From NCBI GenBank assembly GCA_949527715.1, contig CATEWF010000002.1, forward strand, positions 1-56,585: a DNA stretch of 56,585 nucleotides, read 5' to 3'. Positions 15,632-25,311 of the stretch are shown piece by piece. The translations under genes and the position numbers were made by a program. This stretch comes from an uncultured Mycoplasmatota bacterium. Its GTDB lineage: Bacteria; Bacillota_I; Bacilli_A; Mycoplasmatales; Mycoplasmoidaceae. The notes under the pieces are model-generated. The model was given only the letters and a program-made list of their open reading frames with translations, did not search any database and was not told the DNA's origin. The number at the start of each line of letters is the position of its first letter. The first letter of the stretch is position 1.

Positions 15632-16459
15632 ATGATAAAGAAAATTATACATATAGCGGATATACATATACCTAATTCAGAAAAAGACAAACCATTTTCA
15701 ACAATGATTGAACGTTTCCTTGCTGAATTATATGCAGAGGTTAAAAATGACAATAAAGAAGAAGTTAGAATTGTTATTTGTGGTGATATATTTGAACAAA
15801 AGATTAAAACTTCAAATGAAGCCAAAGTTATTTTTCATAATATGCTAAACTTCTTAAATGCAATAGGACAAACCATAATTATTGCAGGAAATCATGATAT
15901 GTTAGAAAATAACCACGATAGAAAAGATTCAATAACTCCTACATTTTCGATATCAAAAGTATATGATAAAATAACATATCTTGATAAAGAACTTGATTAC
16001 AAAAGTGGTTTTATTATAGATGATGATGTTATATGGGTATTATACTCAATGTTTGATAAGTATCAATGCCCAGACCTTGAAGATATAAAAGAGCAATATC
16101 CAGATAAAAAAGTAATTGGATTATATCACGGAAATGTTGATGGTGCAGTTACTGATGTTGGTATCAGTATTGATAATGGTATTAATACCTCTTTATTCAA
16201 AGATTGTGATTGTGTAATGGCAGGACATATCCATAAACATCAAGAATTAAAAAGAAATGGTGTTCCTATTGTATATGCAGGCTCATTATTCCAAAATGAT
16301 GCTGGCGAAAACATTACAGGACACGGATTTTTAATATGGGATGTTGATAAGTTATCATATACATTGCATGAAGTGAAAAATGATTATAAGATATACAAAT
16401 TCAATATATCATCGTATGATGATATAAAAAATGATGATGAGAGATTAATTAACTACTAA
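15632..16459 (+). CDS. Recombination endonuclease nuclease subunit, gp47/SbcD/Mre11-like
   Basis: The 275-residue protein has the metallophosphoesterase motifs in order: IIHIADIHIPN (D-x-H), VICGDIFEQK (GD-x-x), IIAGNHDM (GNHD) near residue 90, and VMAGHIHKH (GHxH) near residue 195, with LYHGN between. It is the Mn-dependent nuclease partner of the gp46-like ATPase at 10907-13288. The length is shorter than T4 gp47 and SbcD, so the capping domain is small. It is alone on the plus strand with its own perfect promoter and shared terminator. Confidence 0.93.
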   Translation: MIKKIIHIADIHIPNSEKDKPFSTMIERFLAELYAEVKNDNKEEVRIVICGDIFEQKIKTSNEAKVIFHNMLNFLNAIGQTIIIAGNHDMLENNHDRKDSITPTFSISKVYDKITYLDKELDYKSGFIIDDDVIWVLYSMFDKYQCPDLEDIKEQYPDKKVIGLYHGNVDGAVTDVGISIDNGINTSLFKDCDCVMAGHIHKHQELKRNGVPIVYAGSLFQNDAGENITGHGFLIWDVDKLSYTLHEVKNDYKIYKFNISSYDDIKNDDERLINY

Positions 16460-16474
16460 TCTCTCATCATTTTT
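16434..16474. terminator. Bidirectional terminator between gp47-like gene and tail operon
   Basis: A perfect 14-bp stem (ATGATGAGAGATTA at 16434-16447 with TAATCTCTCATCAT at 16457-16470) has a 9-base loop and is followed by TTTTAT. The plus stop (16457-16459) and the minus stop (TAG, 16458-16456) lie within it. It ends the 18-kb baseplate operon on one side and the gp47-like gene on the other. Confidence 0.9.
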
Positions 16475-18033
16475 ATATTACTATTAACATCCTGTTCTAC
16501 TATATATAATATATCACCACCCATCGTTTCTGCATTTTTTATATTAATCATAGTTTTTCTATTACGATTACTAAGATTTTTATCACAAAAAACAGTTATA
16601 ATATGCATCTCGTTGTCATAATCATACTTATGTGTAGCATGACACCATAATGCATAAGAACCTACTATAATTTGGGAGTCATGTTCACCATATCTATTAG
16701 TAGAAACTATATAAATTTTATTCTTTTCAATTTTCTTTTCTTCTAATGGCACAAATGTTTTCTTTTCTTCTTCATCTTCGTTAATAATACTAACATCATC
16801 TATTAATGCAGAAATGGCTTTTGCATTTTGTATTAATTCTTTATTATAATCTTGTTTTGTCTTACACTCACTACGTTGTTTATCACACATTTTATTAAAT
16901 TGTTCTAATAAAACATCTTCGATACCAATTTGTTCTTCTTTTTTTATTTTAATTCTTAATTCTTTTTTTGTATCTGAATTATTTTCATTATAAAAATAAA
17001 TTATATAATAATCAGTATCTTCATTTGTATAGCCTATATAATTAATATCTACTTTATATTCATTATATGGATAATTTAACATATGTTTATATTTAATATT
17101 TGATAAAATCAATCCATAATCTTCTTTATCAATATCATTATCTGAATATGCGGAATATGTTAAAGATAAAGTCTTACTGCCACCATATACTTTTAAATTA
17201 ATAAACTTACATACTTCTTTATCACTTTCGGCATCTATTTCACCGATATCTTTACCAAATTGAATATCATAATAACATCCATTTTGAATAATAGACAAAG
17301 TGGTTATATCACCACTATTATTATCAATAACATTTACATAGAAATAACGTTTATCAGATGAATAATTATCATCAACATAAAATGTTATTACTGATTGTTG
17401 TTTATTATTCTCACTATTACCAATGTTGACATAATTTTTTTTAACTTTTATCCAATCAGTTTCATCATACTCTAATTCATACGAATTGGTTAATTCATCA
17501 TTATTTAAAATTTGACATTCAATTACGCATGAATATGAATTTTTCAAAAAAATGTTATCATCTTTGACATCTTTATAATCTTTTTCTGGTTTTATCGTTA
17601 TAAACTTAATTTTTTGTATTGGATAACTCATCACGAAATAATTACCGACAATTTCATAACGTTCTAAACAATCAGACGATATTGGGTCTGAATTACTGAC
17701 ATATACAACTTTCGTATTTTCTTCTTTTATTACACTATATGTATCATATCCTATCGTGATTTTATCATCAATAATTGGATATTTAATTTCTACTTGTCCT
17801 CCTTTTATTACATATTCATTAGTAATATTTAATACCTTATTGTTTTGTACAGGATATTCACTATTACCGATTAAAATATAATCTATTTCAAATACATCAT
17901 ATGTATTACCATCAATTATAACTTTATTGTTGGAAACATTATAAATTTCGCCATTAACATTTACCTTTCCATCATTTATTTCATAATCATATTCTCTATG
18001 CGAAATCTTTGATTTAAAATTAAATTTACTCAT
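16456..18033 (-). CDS. Tail/baseplate-associated protein with 14-residue beta repeats and BACON-like domain
   Basis: About 525 residues. I place the start at ATG 18033; the longer frame would begin with TTG two codons earlier. Residues ~14-104 consist of six units of ~14 residues of the type 'DGKVxVNGxxYxV'. Residues ~163-252 look like a BACON domain: beta-rich, with DWIKV early, VITFYVDDN in the middle and a last strand TTLSIIQNG. One or two further beta-sandwich-like regions follow, the last ending GDILYIVEQD. BACON domains bind glycans or mucin and are frequent in Bacteroidetes proteins and crAss-like phages. Last gene of the tail operon, so an adhesin for host or mucus is likely. It ends with two consecutive TAG codons. 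Confidence 0.65.
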   Translation of the reverse strand: MSKFNFKSKISHREYDYEINDGKVNVNGEIYNVSNNKVIIDGNTYDVFEIDYILIGNSEYPVQNNKVLNITNEYVIKGGQVEIKYPIIDDKITIGYDTYSVIKEENTKVVYVSNSDPISSDCLERYEIVGNYFVMSYPIQKIKFITIKPEKDYKDVKDDNIFLKNSYSCVIECQILNNDELTNSYELEYDETDWIKVKKNYVNIGNSENNKQQSVITFYVDDNYSSDKRYFYVNVIDNNSGDITTLSIIQNGCYYDIQFGKDIGEIDAESDKEVCKFINLKVYGGSKTLSLTYSAYSDNDIDKEDYGLILSNIKYKHMLNYPYNEYKVDINYIGYTNEDTDYYIIYFYNENNSDTKKELRIKIKKEEQIGIEDVLLEQFNKMCDKQRSECKTKQDYNKELIQNAKAISALIDDVSIINEDEEEKKTFVPLEEKKIEKNKIYIVSTNRYGEHDSQIIVGSYALWCHATHKYDYDNEMHIITVFCDKNLSNRNRKTMINIKNAETMGGDILYIVEQDVNSNIKMMRD

Positions 18034-18040
18034 ATGCAAT

Positions 18041-20605
18041 TTATATATTTTTCAGTATTAATATCGTAGTAGAGGGAATAACTTGCATTAAATAATGTAA
18101 TATTATTTCTTTAAAATATTTTTTATACATTTCGTTGTTTATTTTATTTTCAAAATAAATTACTTTATTATTTAAACGACACTTACATCCTTCAGTAGTA
18201 TTAAAAATTGTTTCAGTATTAAATTTTTTCCCTTCTTTTAATACTAAATTAAAATTATTTATTTCATTATTTAATTCTGTATCTTCATTTCCTTCTTCAT
18301 CTACAATACTAACTTCATTCTCATCTATAAAATATTTAAATGGTTCATTCATATAAGTCATATATTCGTTACCATCGTCATAGAAACCAAAACCGACATG
18401 AGGATTATTACCTATTGTTTTATTAACAATGTTATCCAGATATTTTGCTTTTTCTTTATAATATTGCCATTCCTCGTTACTAAAATAATCTGCATCTTTG
18501 GTATAGACATTATAAATATTTTTCCACGAACCTTTTTCAGAAGGTGCTATTTCATTATTTAATACAAAAAAATGAGATACTTTATCATTATTAATGTTAC
18601 CATAGTATTCTGTATATCCCTCAAGATTAACCACATAATATATGTCTCCTTTATTTGAGGTTAGAGAATTAACATTTAATAAGTCATCCAAAGATGTTAC
18701 AACATTCAAATATGATATAGTTTCACTATATTTATCAAAATCTCTTAAAGTTTTATTAGTTTCATCATATTTACCCCATCCACCTTTACTTTGAAAATAA
18801 ATGTCATGACCATAATCTTCATTTTTATCATAAAATGGTATAATAAAACTTTGATTTATTAAATCACCATTTTCATCAACTAATTTAGTAGTATATTCTT
18901 TTAAAGGTAAATTTTCAAAATCAACTTCATAATCTTCAGCATAATTAAGACGTTCAGAATTTTTACTATTTATCTTATTTCTAATATTATCAGTCTTATT
19001 TTCATCAATCCATTTTGCATCTGCCTCGTAATAATTTTCAATAATTTCATAATCATTACCTCGCCCAAATCCAAACATACCCATCACCATTTCAATTGAT
19101 TCTTGTGTTCCTTTCGACATAAAAATACGTTTTGAAGACAATAATAGTCTTTTCATAAAATCAATATCAGCGACTGATGTATTAACTCTGTCAATAGATG
19201 AACCATCAAACCATTTTATGTTATTATCATCAATAAATTCCTTTGATAGTTTTACATACCCACTATTATCTCCATTTGTCATAATGGTTGAAATTGTATC
19301 CCATCCGCTCAATTCTAACTTATCAGACAATATAGCATCTGGAGCATTATTGATATTATTATAACTAATATTATTATTAATACCATCAACAAAATGTTTT
19401 ATTTCATCAAAAACTCTTCCATGTAAATGTAGAATGCGTTGCATTCTTAACCCACCATCTATATTGTCTTGTTCTTCACCATCAATATAATCTCTTGTAT
19501 AAGTCCAATCAAAGTTTTTAATGGCTTCATGTGTCATTTTTGAATATAAATTATCACACCATAACTCATCATAAACTGTTGCCATAGATAATAGACTTTG
19601 CACAAAACTACTGTATTCACTAGTTTCAATATCAATACAATAATCATTTACAATGGGCCATTTATACCTTCGATTTACATACTTATAATCAGTTTTTCCT
19701 TCAACAGGAGTTATAAATACATTGCTATAAATCGGATTTGTATTTCTATTTAATAACTGACGTTCAAAGCCTTTTAAATTGTCAAAATATTTTTCAATCA
19801 ACTCGTTATTTGGGCATATTGTAAGGTTATTAACAGTATTGTATTCACTCATTAATACGATATCATCATATACCTTAAAACCATACACGAAATATTGTTT
19901 TCCATTTACAGTTTCAAATTTAATAATAAAAATAGGTGCTCTTTTAATATACCATTGATCATCGGATGGACACTCCTTATTTACATAAAAATCTATTTCA
20001 TAACCAACTATTTTATCACCATTAATTTCATAATCCTCATAACTTTCACACATAAATCTTAAAGGATTATCATTATCTGTTATCTCAACATTTTTGCTTG
20101 TTAAATCAATTAAAAATGGATTTGATAATATAAATAATTCTTTTCCATTTTTACTTATATTTTCATATATAGTATCTCCATTTTCTTGTGTTATAGGAAA
20201 TTCCAATTGTTTATTGGTCGAATAAATACAAGCAGGAAAACTTTGTATAATATGTGATATGGAACTTTCGACTAATTCAACACACGAACCATAATATACA
20301 AAACTACGTATATCATCACTATTTGTATTAACAGTTACATTATTTACAGTACTTTTTGCATCTTTAACGTCTTTATAAGTTAATTTATCAATAACTCCAA
20401 TTGGTTTATTTCGTCTTGATGGTAACTGTATATTGCTAGTAGTAAAGATAAAATTACCGTCATAATATAACGGTGTTTTACCTTTACCAAAACGTAAATG
20501 TTCTCCAAGCGTTGTCCAATCTCTTTCATAAATTGTTCCACCATTTATACCTTGAGAACGTTTACGTAATGTATATGTTGTAGTACTTTTTGTATATTTC
20601 TTCAT
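18041..20605 (-). CDS. Baseplate/tail structural protein (854 aa)
   Basis: The protein starts KKYTKSTTTYTLRKRSQG, is rich in Tyr, Asn and Asp, and has around residue 490-512 the motif LLLSSKRIFMSKGTQESIEMVMGMFGF, resembling the 'KGTxxAIExVLRLFG' helix found in phage baseplate wedge components. C-terminal residues form mixed beta structure. No enzyme motif is seen. Lies 7 bases after the BACON-protein start and 5 bases before the next structural gene, within the late operon. Exact T4 counterpart (gp7, gp8, gp53 or other) cannot be decided from the sequence. Confidence 0.65.
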   Translation of the reverse strand: MKKYTKSTTTYTLRKRSQGINGGTIYERDWTTLGEHLRFGKGKTPLYYDGNFIFTTSNIQLPSRRNKPIGVIDKLTYKDVKDAKSTVNNVTVNTNSDDIRSFVYYGSCVELVESSISHIIQSFPACIYSTNKQLEFPITQENGDTIYENISKNGKELFILSNPFLIDLTSKNVEITDNDNPLRFMCESYEDYEINGDKIVGYEIDFYVNKECPSDDQWYIKRAPIFIIKFETVNGKQYFVYGFKVYDDIVLMSEYNTVNNLTICPNNELIEKYFDNLKGFERQLLNRNTNPIYSNVFITPVEGKTDYKYVNRRYKWPIVNDYCIDIETSEYSSFVQSLLSMATVYDELWCDNLYSKMTHEAIKNFDWTYTRDYIDGEEQDNIDGGLRMQRILHLHGRVFDEIKHFVDGINNNISYNNINNAPDAILSDKLELSGWDTISTIMTNGDNSGYVKLSKEFIDDNNIKWFDGSSIDRVNTSVADIDFMKRLLLSSKRIFMSKGTQESIEMVMGMFGFGRGNDYEIIENYYEADAKWIDENKTDNIRNKINSKNSERLNYAEDYEVDFENLPLKEYTTKLVDENGDLINQSFIIPFYDKNEDYGHDIYFQSKGGWGKYDETNKTLRDFDKYSETISYLNVVTSLDDLLNVNSLTSNKGDIYYVVNLEGYTEYYGNINNDKVSHFFVLNNEIAPSEKGSWKNIYNVYTKDADYFSNEEWQYYKEKAKYLDNIVNKTIGNNPHVGFGFYDDGNEYMTYMNEPFKYFIDENEVSIVDEEGNEDTELNNEINNFNLVLKEGKKFNTETIFNTTEGCKCRLNNKVIYFENKINNEMYKKYFKEIILHYLMQVIPSTTILILKNI

Positions 20606-20610
20606 ATTCG

Positions 20611-21543
20611 TTAATTATTAATTACATCTGTATAATTTACACTAAAATCAATATTTCCCTTTCTATTTTTCTTAACATCAAATTTATCATTTGTTGTATA
20701 GTTATCTTTAAGAGTGTAAAACTCATATTGATTAAATATTTCACCATCTTGATTATAGGTAGTAAGTATTCCATTATCAAGACTTCGTATCTGATTACCA
20801 GTTAAAACGGTTGTTAATGTGTCAAAATCATTCTCACACACTTCTATTTCAAGACAAACGGGGTCAAATTTAGTATTCACCAAACGTATTTCTTGACTAG
20901 GATTGCCGATATATGGTTTTTGAGAACCCTTAAAAGTCGGTGAAGTACTTGGTGTTAATGTTAAAAACGCAAGAGTTGCAGATTCATTATATCTATAACC
21001 ATTACTATTAGTATTAGCAGAAGTTAAATTTTGAGATACAGGTTCACAAAGTCCACTGCTAGTAACCAAACGATAATATTCTTGTCGTTCTGAAACACCT
21101 TTATTTTCTGAAATATCATAATATTCGACTCTATAACCCGCAAGATTATCACTTCTAAACAAAGTCCTATTTTCTCCGTCTATTTCACCTAAATCAATTA
21201 CTATACCACTTACGTCTGGATAACTGGCTAAAGCACCGACATCTTTAATTGTACACTTTATTTCTTTTGGTTTAATATAAATCGTATAAAAGCCAACAGC
21301 CCCAAATATTGAAGCGGGTAAAGAAAGATTATACATACCAGGTAAATTCTTATCACTTTCATCAATATTACTATCTATTTTAGCCGCAGTAAGCATTGTA
21401 GATACATCTTCACTTGAAATCTTTTTAAAGACGTTAAACGAAGGTTCTGTGTTGGTTCTATTTGGTGTATAGCGATACCATATTTCAACATCTTTAGCAG
21501 GATTCATTACTGATGGCTTTACTATTCCATATGTATTATTCAT
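20611..21543 (-). CDS. Structural protein of the tail operon (310 aa)
   Basis: A beta-rich sequence with Gly, Ser and Thr turns (GVVKPS-like start MNNTYGIVKPSVMNPAKDV, strands such as VGFYTIYIKPKEIKC) and no recognised catalytic motif. The C-terminal part ends SVNYTDVINN. It sits between two baseplate-type genes with 5- and 22-base gaps, so it is most likely a minor virion protein. Homology to a named family was not recognised. Confidence 0.6.
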   Translation of the reverse strand: MNNTYGIVKPSVMNPAKDVEIWYRYTPNRTNTEPSFNVFKKISSEDVSTMLTAAKIDSNIDESDKNLPGMYNLSLPASIFGAVGFYTIYIKPKEIKCTIKDVGALASYPDVSGIVIDLGEIDGENRTLFRSDNLAGYRVEYYDISENKGVSERQEYYRLVTSSGLCEPVSQNLTSANTNSNGYRYNESATLAFLTLTPSTSPTFKGSQKPYIGNPSQEIRLVNTKFDPVCLEIEVCENDFDTLTTVLTGNQIRSLDNGILTTYNQDGEIFNQYEFYTLKDNYTTNDKFDVKKNRKGNIDFSVNYTDVINN

Positions 21544-21565
21544 TACTTTTTTAATTTAATATATT

Positions 21566-23245
21566 TTATTCTTTCATAATAAAAAATGACCCATTTGCAT
21601 ACTCTGACATATCATTTAATGTATTTACTTCAGAAAAACGAATGTGTCTATCAAAAATAGAGGTTAATCCTCTATCAATATTTACGTCTAATATTTCAGT
21701 CGGTGAATAACTTACTCCATCATAAAATTCTAATTTTGTAATACCCTTTTCGCTATCTTCATCTTTAATTGCATTTTCCCTAATTATTTTAGTTGACAAC
21801 TCAGAAGTTACTGACAACATTTTAATGTCCTTATTACTTATTCTTTGTTGATAAAATAATTTATTATTATTTAATGAAAATTCATACTTTTCAAAAAGTT
21901 TAAGTTCTTTTATATCTTCACCATTTGCTTGGTTTCTATCAAAACTTCCGTTTACATATTTATTAAAATCCGTTACATCTATATCATTTAATTCACTATC
22001 TATGTCATAATAATATGTTTCTTCATACTTAATACCGTGAAAATTCTTAATACCAAAATCATCTTCAATAGGGTCTTTAAAATAATCTTTATCTGGCATA
22101 AAATCATCATAACATATTTTTTTATTGCCATCATCATCGACCTCTATTCTTTTAACTTTAGCATTTAAATGCACATCAGTCCAATAAGTAAATGTTAACT
22201 TCCGTTCTGTTTTATCTATTTCTATTTTTTCAATATAATCACCAAAAGCCAATAAGTCAGTTACTTCATCACCTTCTTTTAGTAATTTAATATCCGTTTC
22301 ATAACATTGAATATTACCAAATTCATCATTTAGCGTTGAAAGATTACATATCTGTCCAACTCTATAATAATAAAGCCAATCATAACCAAATTGAGGACGT
22401 TGTTCAACAAAAAATTCATCTAAATATTGTGAATAACGTCTTAATGATTTTAATTTACTATCCGTATTAATATTATCTAATGTAATTTCAACGGTTTTAA
22501 TATCAGTTTTATTTTCAATGTCATTTGTTGGTGTCAAAAGACCATTATCTCTAATACTGCTAAATAAATTTATAGAATAATTGATAGATAGTCTATCTTT
22601 ATTGTTAATTTTATTTGCATTTACCCACCATAAATTAGAACGCTTTTCGGCTTCGTTAATATTTTCTTTTAAAAAACTAAGATAACTATCACCGCCTCGC
22701 CTTTTATACATTTCACATATACAACATAATTGTTTCTCACTCTCAATATCAGAATATTCTTCTTTAGTTTCTTTATGTTGTCTATAAAATTCACATTTAT
22801 CACGTAATTTAAGTAATTCACCATATAATGTTTTAACTGTGGTCAAATATATAAAATCAGGAACTAAATCATTTTCTTTATGTGATAATTGCAACTTATC
22901 AAATGGTACTTGAATTTTACCAATTCCATATTCTATAAAATTTATAAAAGTATCAAAATTACTTGGTCGTTCTTCTTTATTGATATATTGATAATATATA
23001 GACATTAATTCTTTATATGTATATACATTATCTATTATCAAAATATTGTCTATGTTTTCGACATGTATATTATCAATGTCTTCATATTTTATATTTTCAA
23101 CAATTTTACCATAACAACCCATAAGGCTATCAGTTGATTTATGCAAAACTGATACATTTTTATCATCTAATTCAGTATATGCAAATAAACCTGGTAGCCT
23201 TGAAATTAAATTTTCATAACTTGTTATAAATTTTATTGTTCTCAT
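21566..23245 (-). CDS. Structural protein of the tail operon (559 aa)
   Basis: A large Asp/Glu/Tyr/Asn-rich protein without recognised motif. The N-terminal 250 residues look helical (MRTIKFITSYENLISRLPGLFAYTEL, KTLYGELLKLRDKCEFYRQHKE) and the C-terminal half beta-rich (YWTDVHLNAKVKRIEVDDDG). Its ATG overlaps the stop of the upstream gene by one base (TAATG). Composition and position indicate a baseplate or tail-tip protein. Confidence 0.6.
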   Translation of the reverse strand: MRTIKFITSYENLISRLPGLFAYTELDDKNVSVLHKSTDSLMGCYGKIVENIKYEDIDNIHVENIDNILIIDNVYTYKELMSIYYQYINKEERPSNFDTFINFIEYGIGKIQVPFDKLQLSHKENDLVPDFIYLTTVKTLYGELLKLRDKCEFYRQHKETKEEYSDIESEKQLCCICEMYKRRGGDSYLSFLKENINEAEKRSNLWWVNANKINNKDRLSINYSINLFSSIRDNGLLTPTNDIENKTDIKTVEITLDNINTDSKLKSLRRYSQYLDEFFVEQRPQFGYDWLYYYRVGQICNLSTLNDEFGNIQCYETDIKLLKEGDEVTDLLAFGDYIEKIEIDKTERKLTFTYWTDVHLNAKVKRIEVDDDGNKKICYDDFMPDKDYFKDPIEDDFGIKNFHGIKYEETYYYDIDSELNDIDVTDFNKYVNGSFDRNQANGEDIKELKLFEKYEFSLNNNKLFYQQRISNKDIKMLSVTSELSTKIIRENAIKDEDSEKGITKLEFYDGVSYSPTEILDVNIDRGLTSIFDRHIRFSEVNTLNDMSEYANGSFFIMKE

Positions 23246-25311
23246 TACACCATTTTAGCCTCATATAAGTTTATTGTAATCGTATTTGATTCTTCTCCTT
23301 GACAATTTTTGTCATAGAAATTATCATCTAAATAATAAATATATTTTTTCTCTTTTTTATCATATCCAATCCTTAAATGTATATAAGAAAATTTCATATA
23401 TTGTCTTACTCCATATTCACCATCAGTATCATTTTCATTATTCCAATCAGCCAATATCTCATCAAAACTTTTAATACCTTCCTTAAATCTACCTTCAGAT
23501 TCCCATTTTTTCTTATCCCAAAAAGGCATCATAAATGGAATAACTCTACCATACCCAGCATGATTAAATTCAACTTTCATATATAATTCAAGACCTTTAT
23601 ATTTATCTTCCACTTCTTTCAATAAATCTCGCCATAAATACAAATAAAACCCTTCGCTTGAAGCCGATGAATTATACTTATCATATACTACTAACTGAGA
23701 ACTTAATCTATATTCTTCTATATCTTTTTCAGTCAATAAAGTACCGTCTGGTTCTCTATTTACTTTAATTCCTTTGTATTCAGTTATATTATCGTCATCA
23801 TCTCTTTCAACTTCACCATTTTCATTAAATTGTCTATAAGGACTTTCTTCGATATATCTTACGAATTTTGTAAAATATTCTCCACTATCCATAAAAATAG
23901 TCGAATATGCTATCAAATTCTGATTTGAAGGGTTTGTTGAATCATAGAAAAGCAAACGTAAAAATGATTTTTTTAATTTATTTTTCTGAAAACGTATATC
24001 ATTATTAGTGAAGCCTAAATAACTTAATAAGTCTGATTGTTCACTTTCTTTATTTTTATAAGAGAAAAAATCTTCATTTAATTTAAGTTTGTTATTGTCA
24101 TTTTCATCTTTAACAACACCATTCCAATAACTTTCGCTATTGGCAACCCAATCTTCACCACGATGTTCTCTAAAATGTAAATTAAATTTTATTTTATATA
24201 CAGTTTCATTTTTTTGCCCACCTTTGTTAATAACAGGATAATAGACATCTTTTTCATTATCATTTATCCTATTAATACTTCTTTTTTTTGCATCCTCAAT
24301 ATATTCATGTAAAGTTTGTTCCTTATATATGTTAGTTTGAAAATTATTCGAAATAGCCACAGGAATACTACAATTTGGAGTATTTATGTACACATCAAAA
24401 ATTGAATCTTCAGTAAACTCAGGATTTATACGAAAAAGATTGATTAAATTAATATTACCACTAATATTATCACTATTATCATCTATAATATCATCAAATA
24501 TAACTCTTATCAAATCATCATCTTTAATATTATCCCAATCCATTCTTAGAGAAGAAGCATTTACGTACTCAAACCCTCTTTTTTTATCAAAACGAATATT
24601 TCCATTATTATCAATATAGTTAAACCACAAATTAAAAGTGGTTATTGGTATTGTTATAGTATTATCAATAACTTCGTAATCAATTCCATCAACGGTTACT
24701 TTTCCATCAACAACATTGTAAATAACAGGTATTATAACTTTGTTGTCCTTAACTTCGTAATCAATTCCATCAACAGTTACTTTTCCATCAATTACTTCAT
24801 ATTCATTGTTATTAATCAAAACTTTTTCATTAAAAACATTATATACATCATCATCAACAATAATTTTATTGTCTTTCACTTCAAAGGTTTTGTTACTAAT
24901 GCTATAAAAATGAGAATTTACGAAATACAAATACAAATATTTTTTGTAATCATTATGATAACTGTCATATAGTTTCACATAACTGACTGTTACTAATGGT
25001 AAATTATAATATTTATCAAGCAAAAAAGAAAATGTTCTATCATTTTTATTGACATCAGTTACTGTATATTCTTTATATAAAGAATACATCGAATTCGGTC
25101 TATCATTGTCATTTTCAACTACTATATTATTTTTAACTAATATTTTTTTATCATTCTCAATATTTTTAATATCGTTACATTTACACGTACAAATATATTG
25201 ATTATATTGATTATATTGTTCTAAATCATAATCACTAATACTATTCTCAATAACATTGATAATATTGTTATCATTAACGACATTTTTACTATTAATTCGA
25301 TACTTTAACAT
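23245..25311 (-). CDS. Tail protein with tandem 14-residue beta repeats (688 aa)
   Basis: The N-terminal 140 residues are Asn/Asp-rich with a CTCKC cluster near 41-45. Residues ~141-226 form about six tandem units like 'xDGKVTVDGIDYEV', two of them identical (residues ~173-187 and ~200-214). The remaining part is mixed alpha/beta with hydrophilic loops (HFREHRGEDWVANSESYW, YLYLWRDLLKEVEDKYKGL). The same repeat family occurs in the protein encoded at 16456-18033. The units probably form stacked beta hairpins, a common way to build tail fibres. Overlaps its neighbours by 1 and 7 bases. Confidence 0.65.
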   Translation of the reverse strand: MLKYRINSKNVVNDNNIINVIENSISDYDLEQYNQYNQYICTCKCNDIKNIENDKKILVKNNIVVENDNDRPNSMYSLYKEYTVTDVNKNDRTFSFLLDKYYNLPLVTVSYVKLYDSYHNDYKKYLYLYFVNSHFYSISNKTFEVKDNKIIVDDDVYNVFNEKVLINNNEYEVIDGKVTVDGIDYEVKDNKVIIPVIYNVVDGKVTVDGIDYEVIDNTITIPITTFNLWFNYIDNNGNIRFDKKRGFEYVNASSLRMDWDNIKDDDLIRVIFDDIIDDNSDNISGNINLINLFRINPEFTEDSIFDVYINTPNCSIPVAISNNFQTNIYKEQTLHEYIEDAKKRSINRINDNEKDVYYPVINKGGQKNETVYKIKFNLHFREHRGEDWVANSESYWNGVVKDENDNNKLKLNEDFFSYKNKESEQSDLLSYLGFTNNDIRFQKNKLKKSFLRLLFYDSTNPSNQNLIAYSTIFMDSGEYFTKFVRYIEESPYRQFNENGEVERDDDDNITEYKGIKVNREPDGTLLTEKDIEEYRLSSQLVVYDKYNSSASSEGFYLYLWRDLLKEVEDKYKGLELYMKVEFNHAGYGRVIPFMMPFWDKKKWESEGRFKEGIKSFDEILADWNNENDTDGEYGVRQYMKFSYIHLRIGYDKKEKKYIYYLDDNFYDKNCQGEESNTITINLYEAKMV
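24669..24791. repeat. Pair of 42-bp near-identical direct repeats inside the 688-aa tail gene
   Basis: Copies at 24669-24710 and 24750-24791 differ at one base and are 81 bases (27 codons) apart, so they keep frame. They encode the repeated peptide GKVTVDGIDYEV on the minus strand. Near identity at DNA level points to a recent duplication or gene conversion within an older protein repeat. Confidence 0.85.

Noticed and set aside
1285..16458. Possible TAG-to-Gln recoding as in Lak-type megaphages of Prevotella
   Set aside because: TAG ends genes at 1285, 5839, 9180 and 16456. At 9180 it is followed at once by a strong terminator, and at 16456 two consecutive TAGs lie inside a bidirectional terminator; read-through there would run antisense into the gp47-like gene. 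All other genes use TAA or TGA and no in-frame TAG is needed to explain protein lengths.
24669..24791. Repeat pair considered as CRISPR or as template/variable repeats of a diversity-generating element
   Set aside because: Only two copies, coding and in frame, with one mismatch not concentrated at adenines, and no reverse transcriptase or cas gene in the window.
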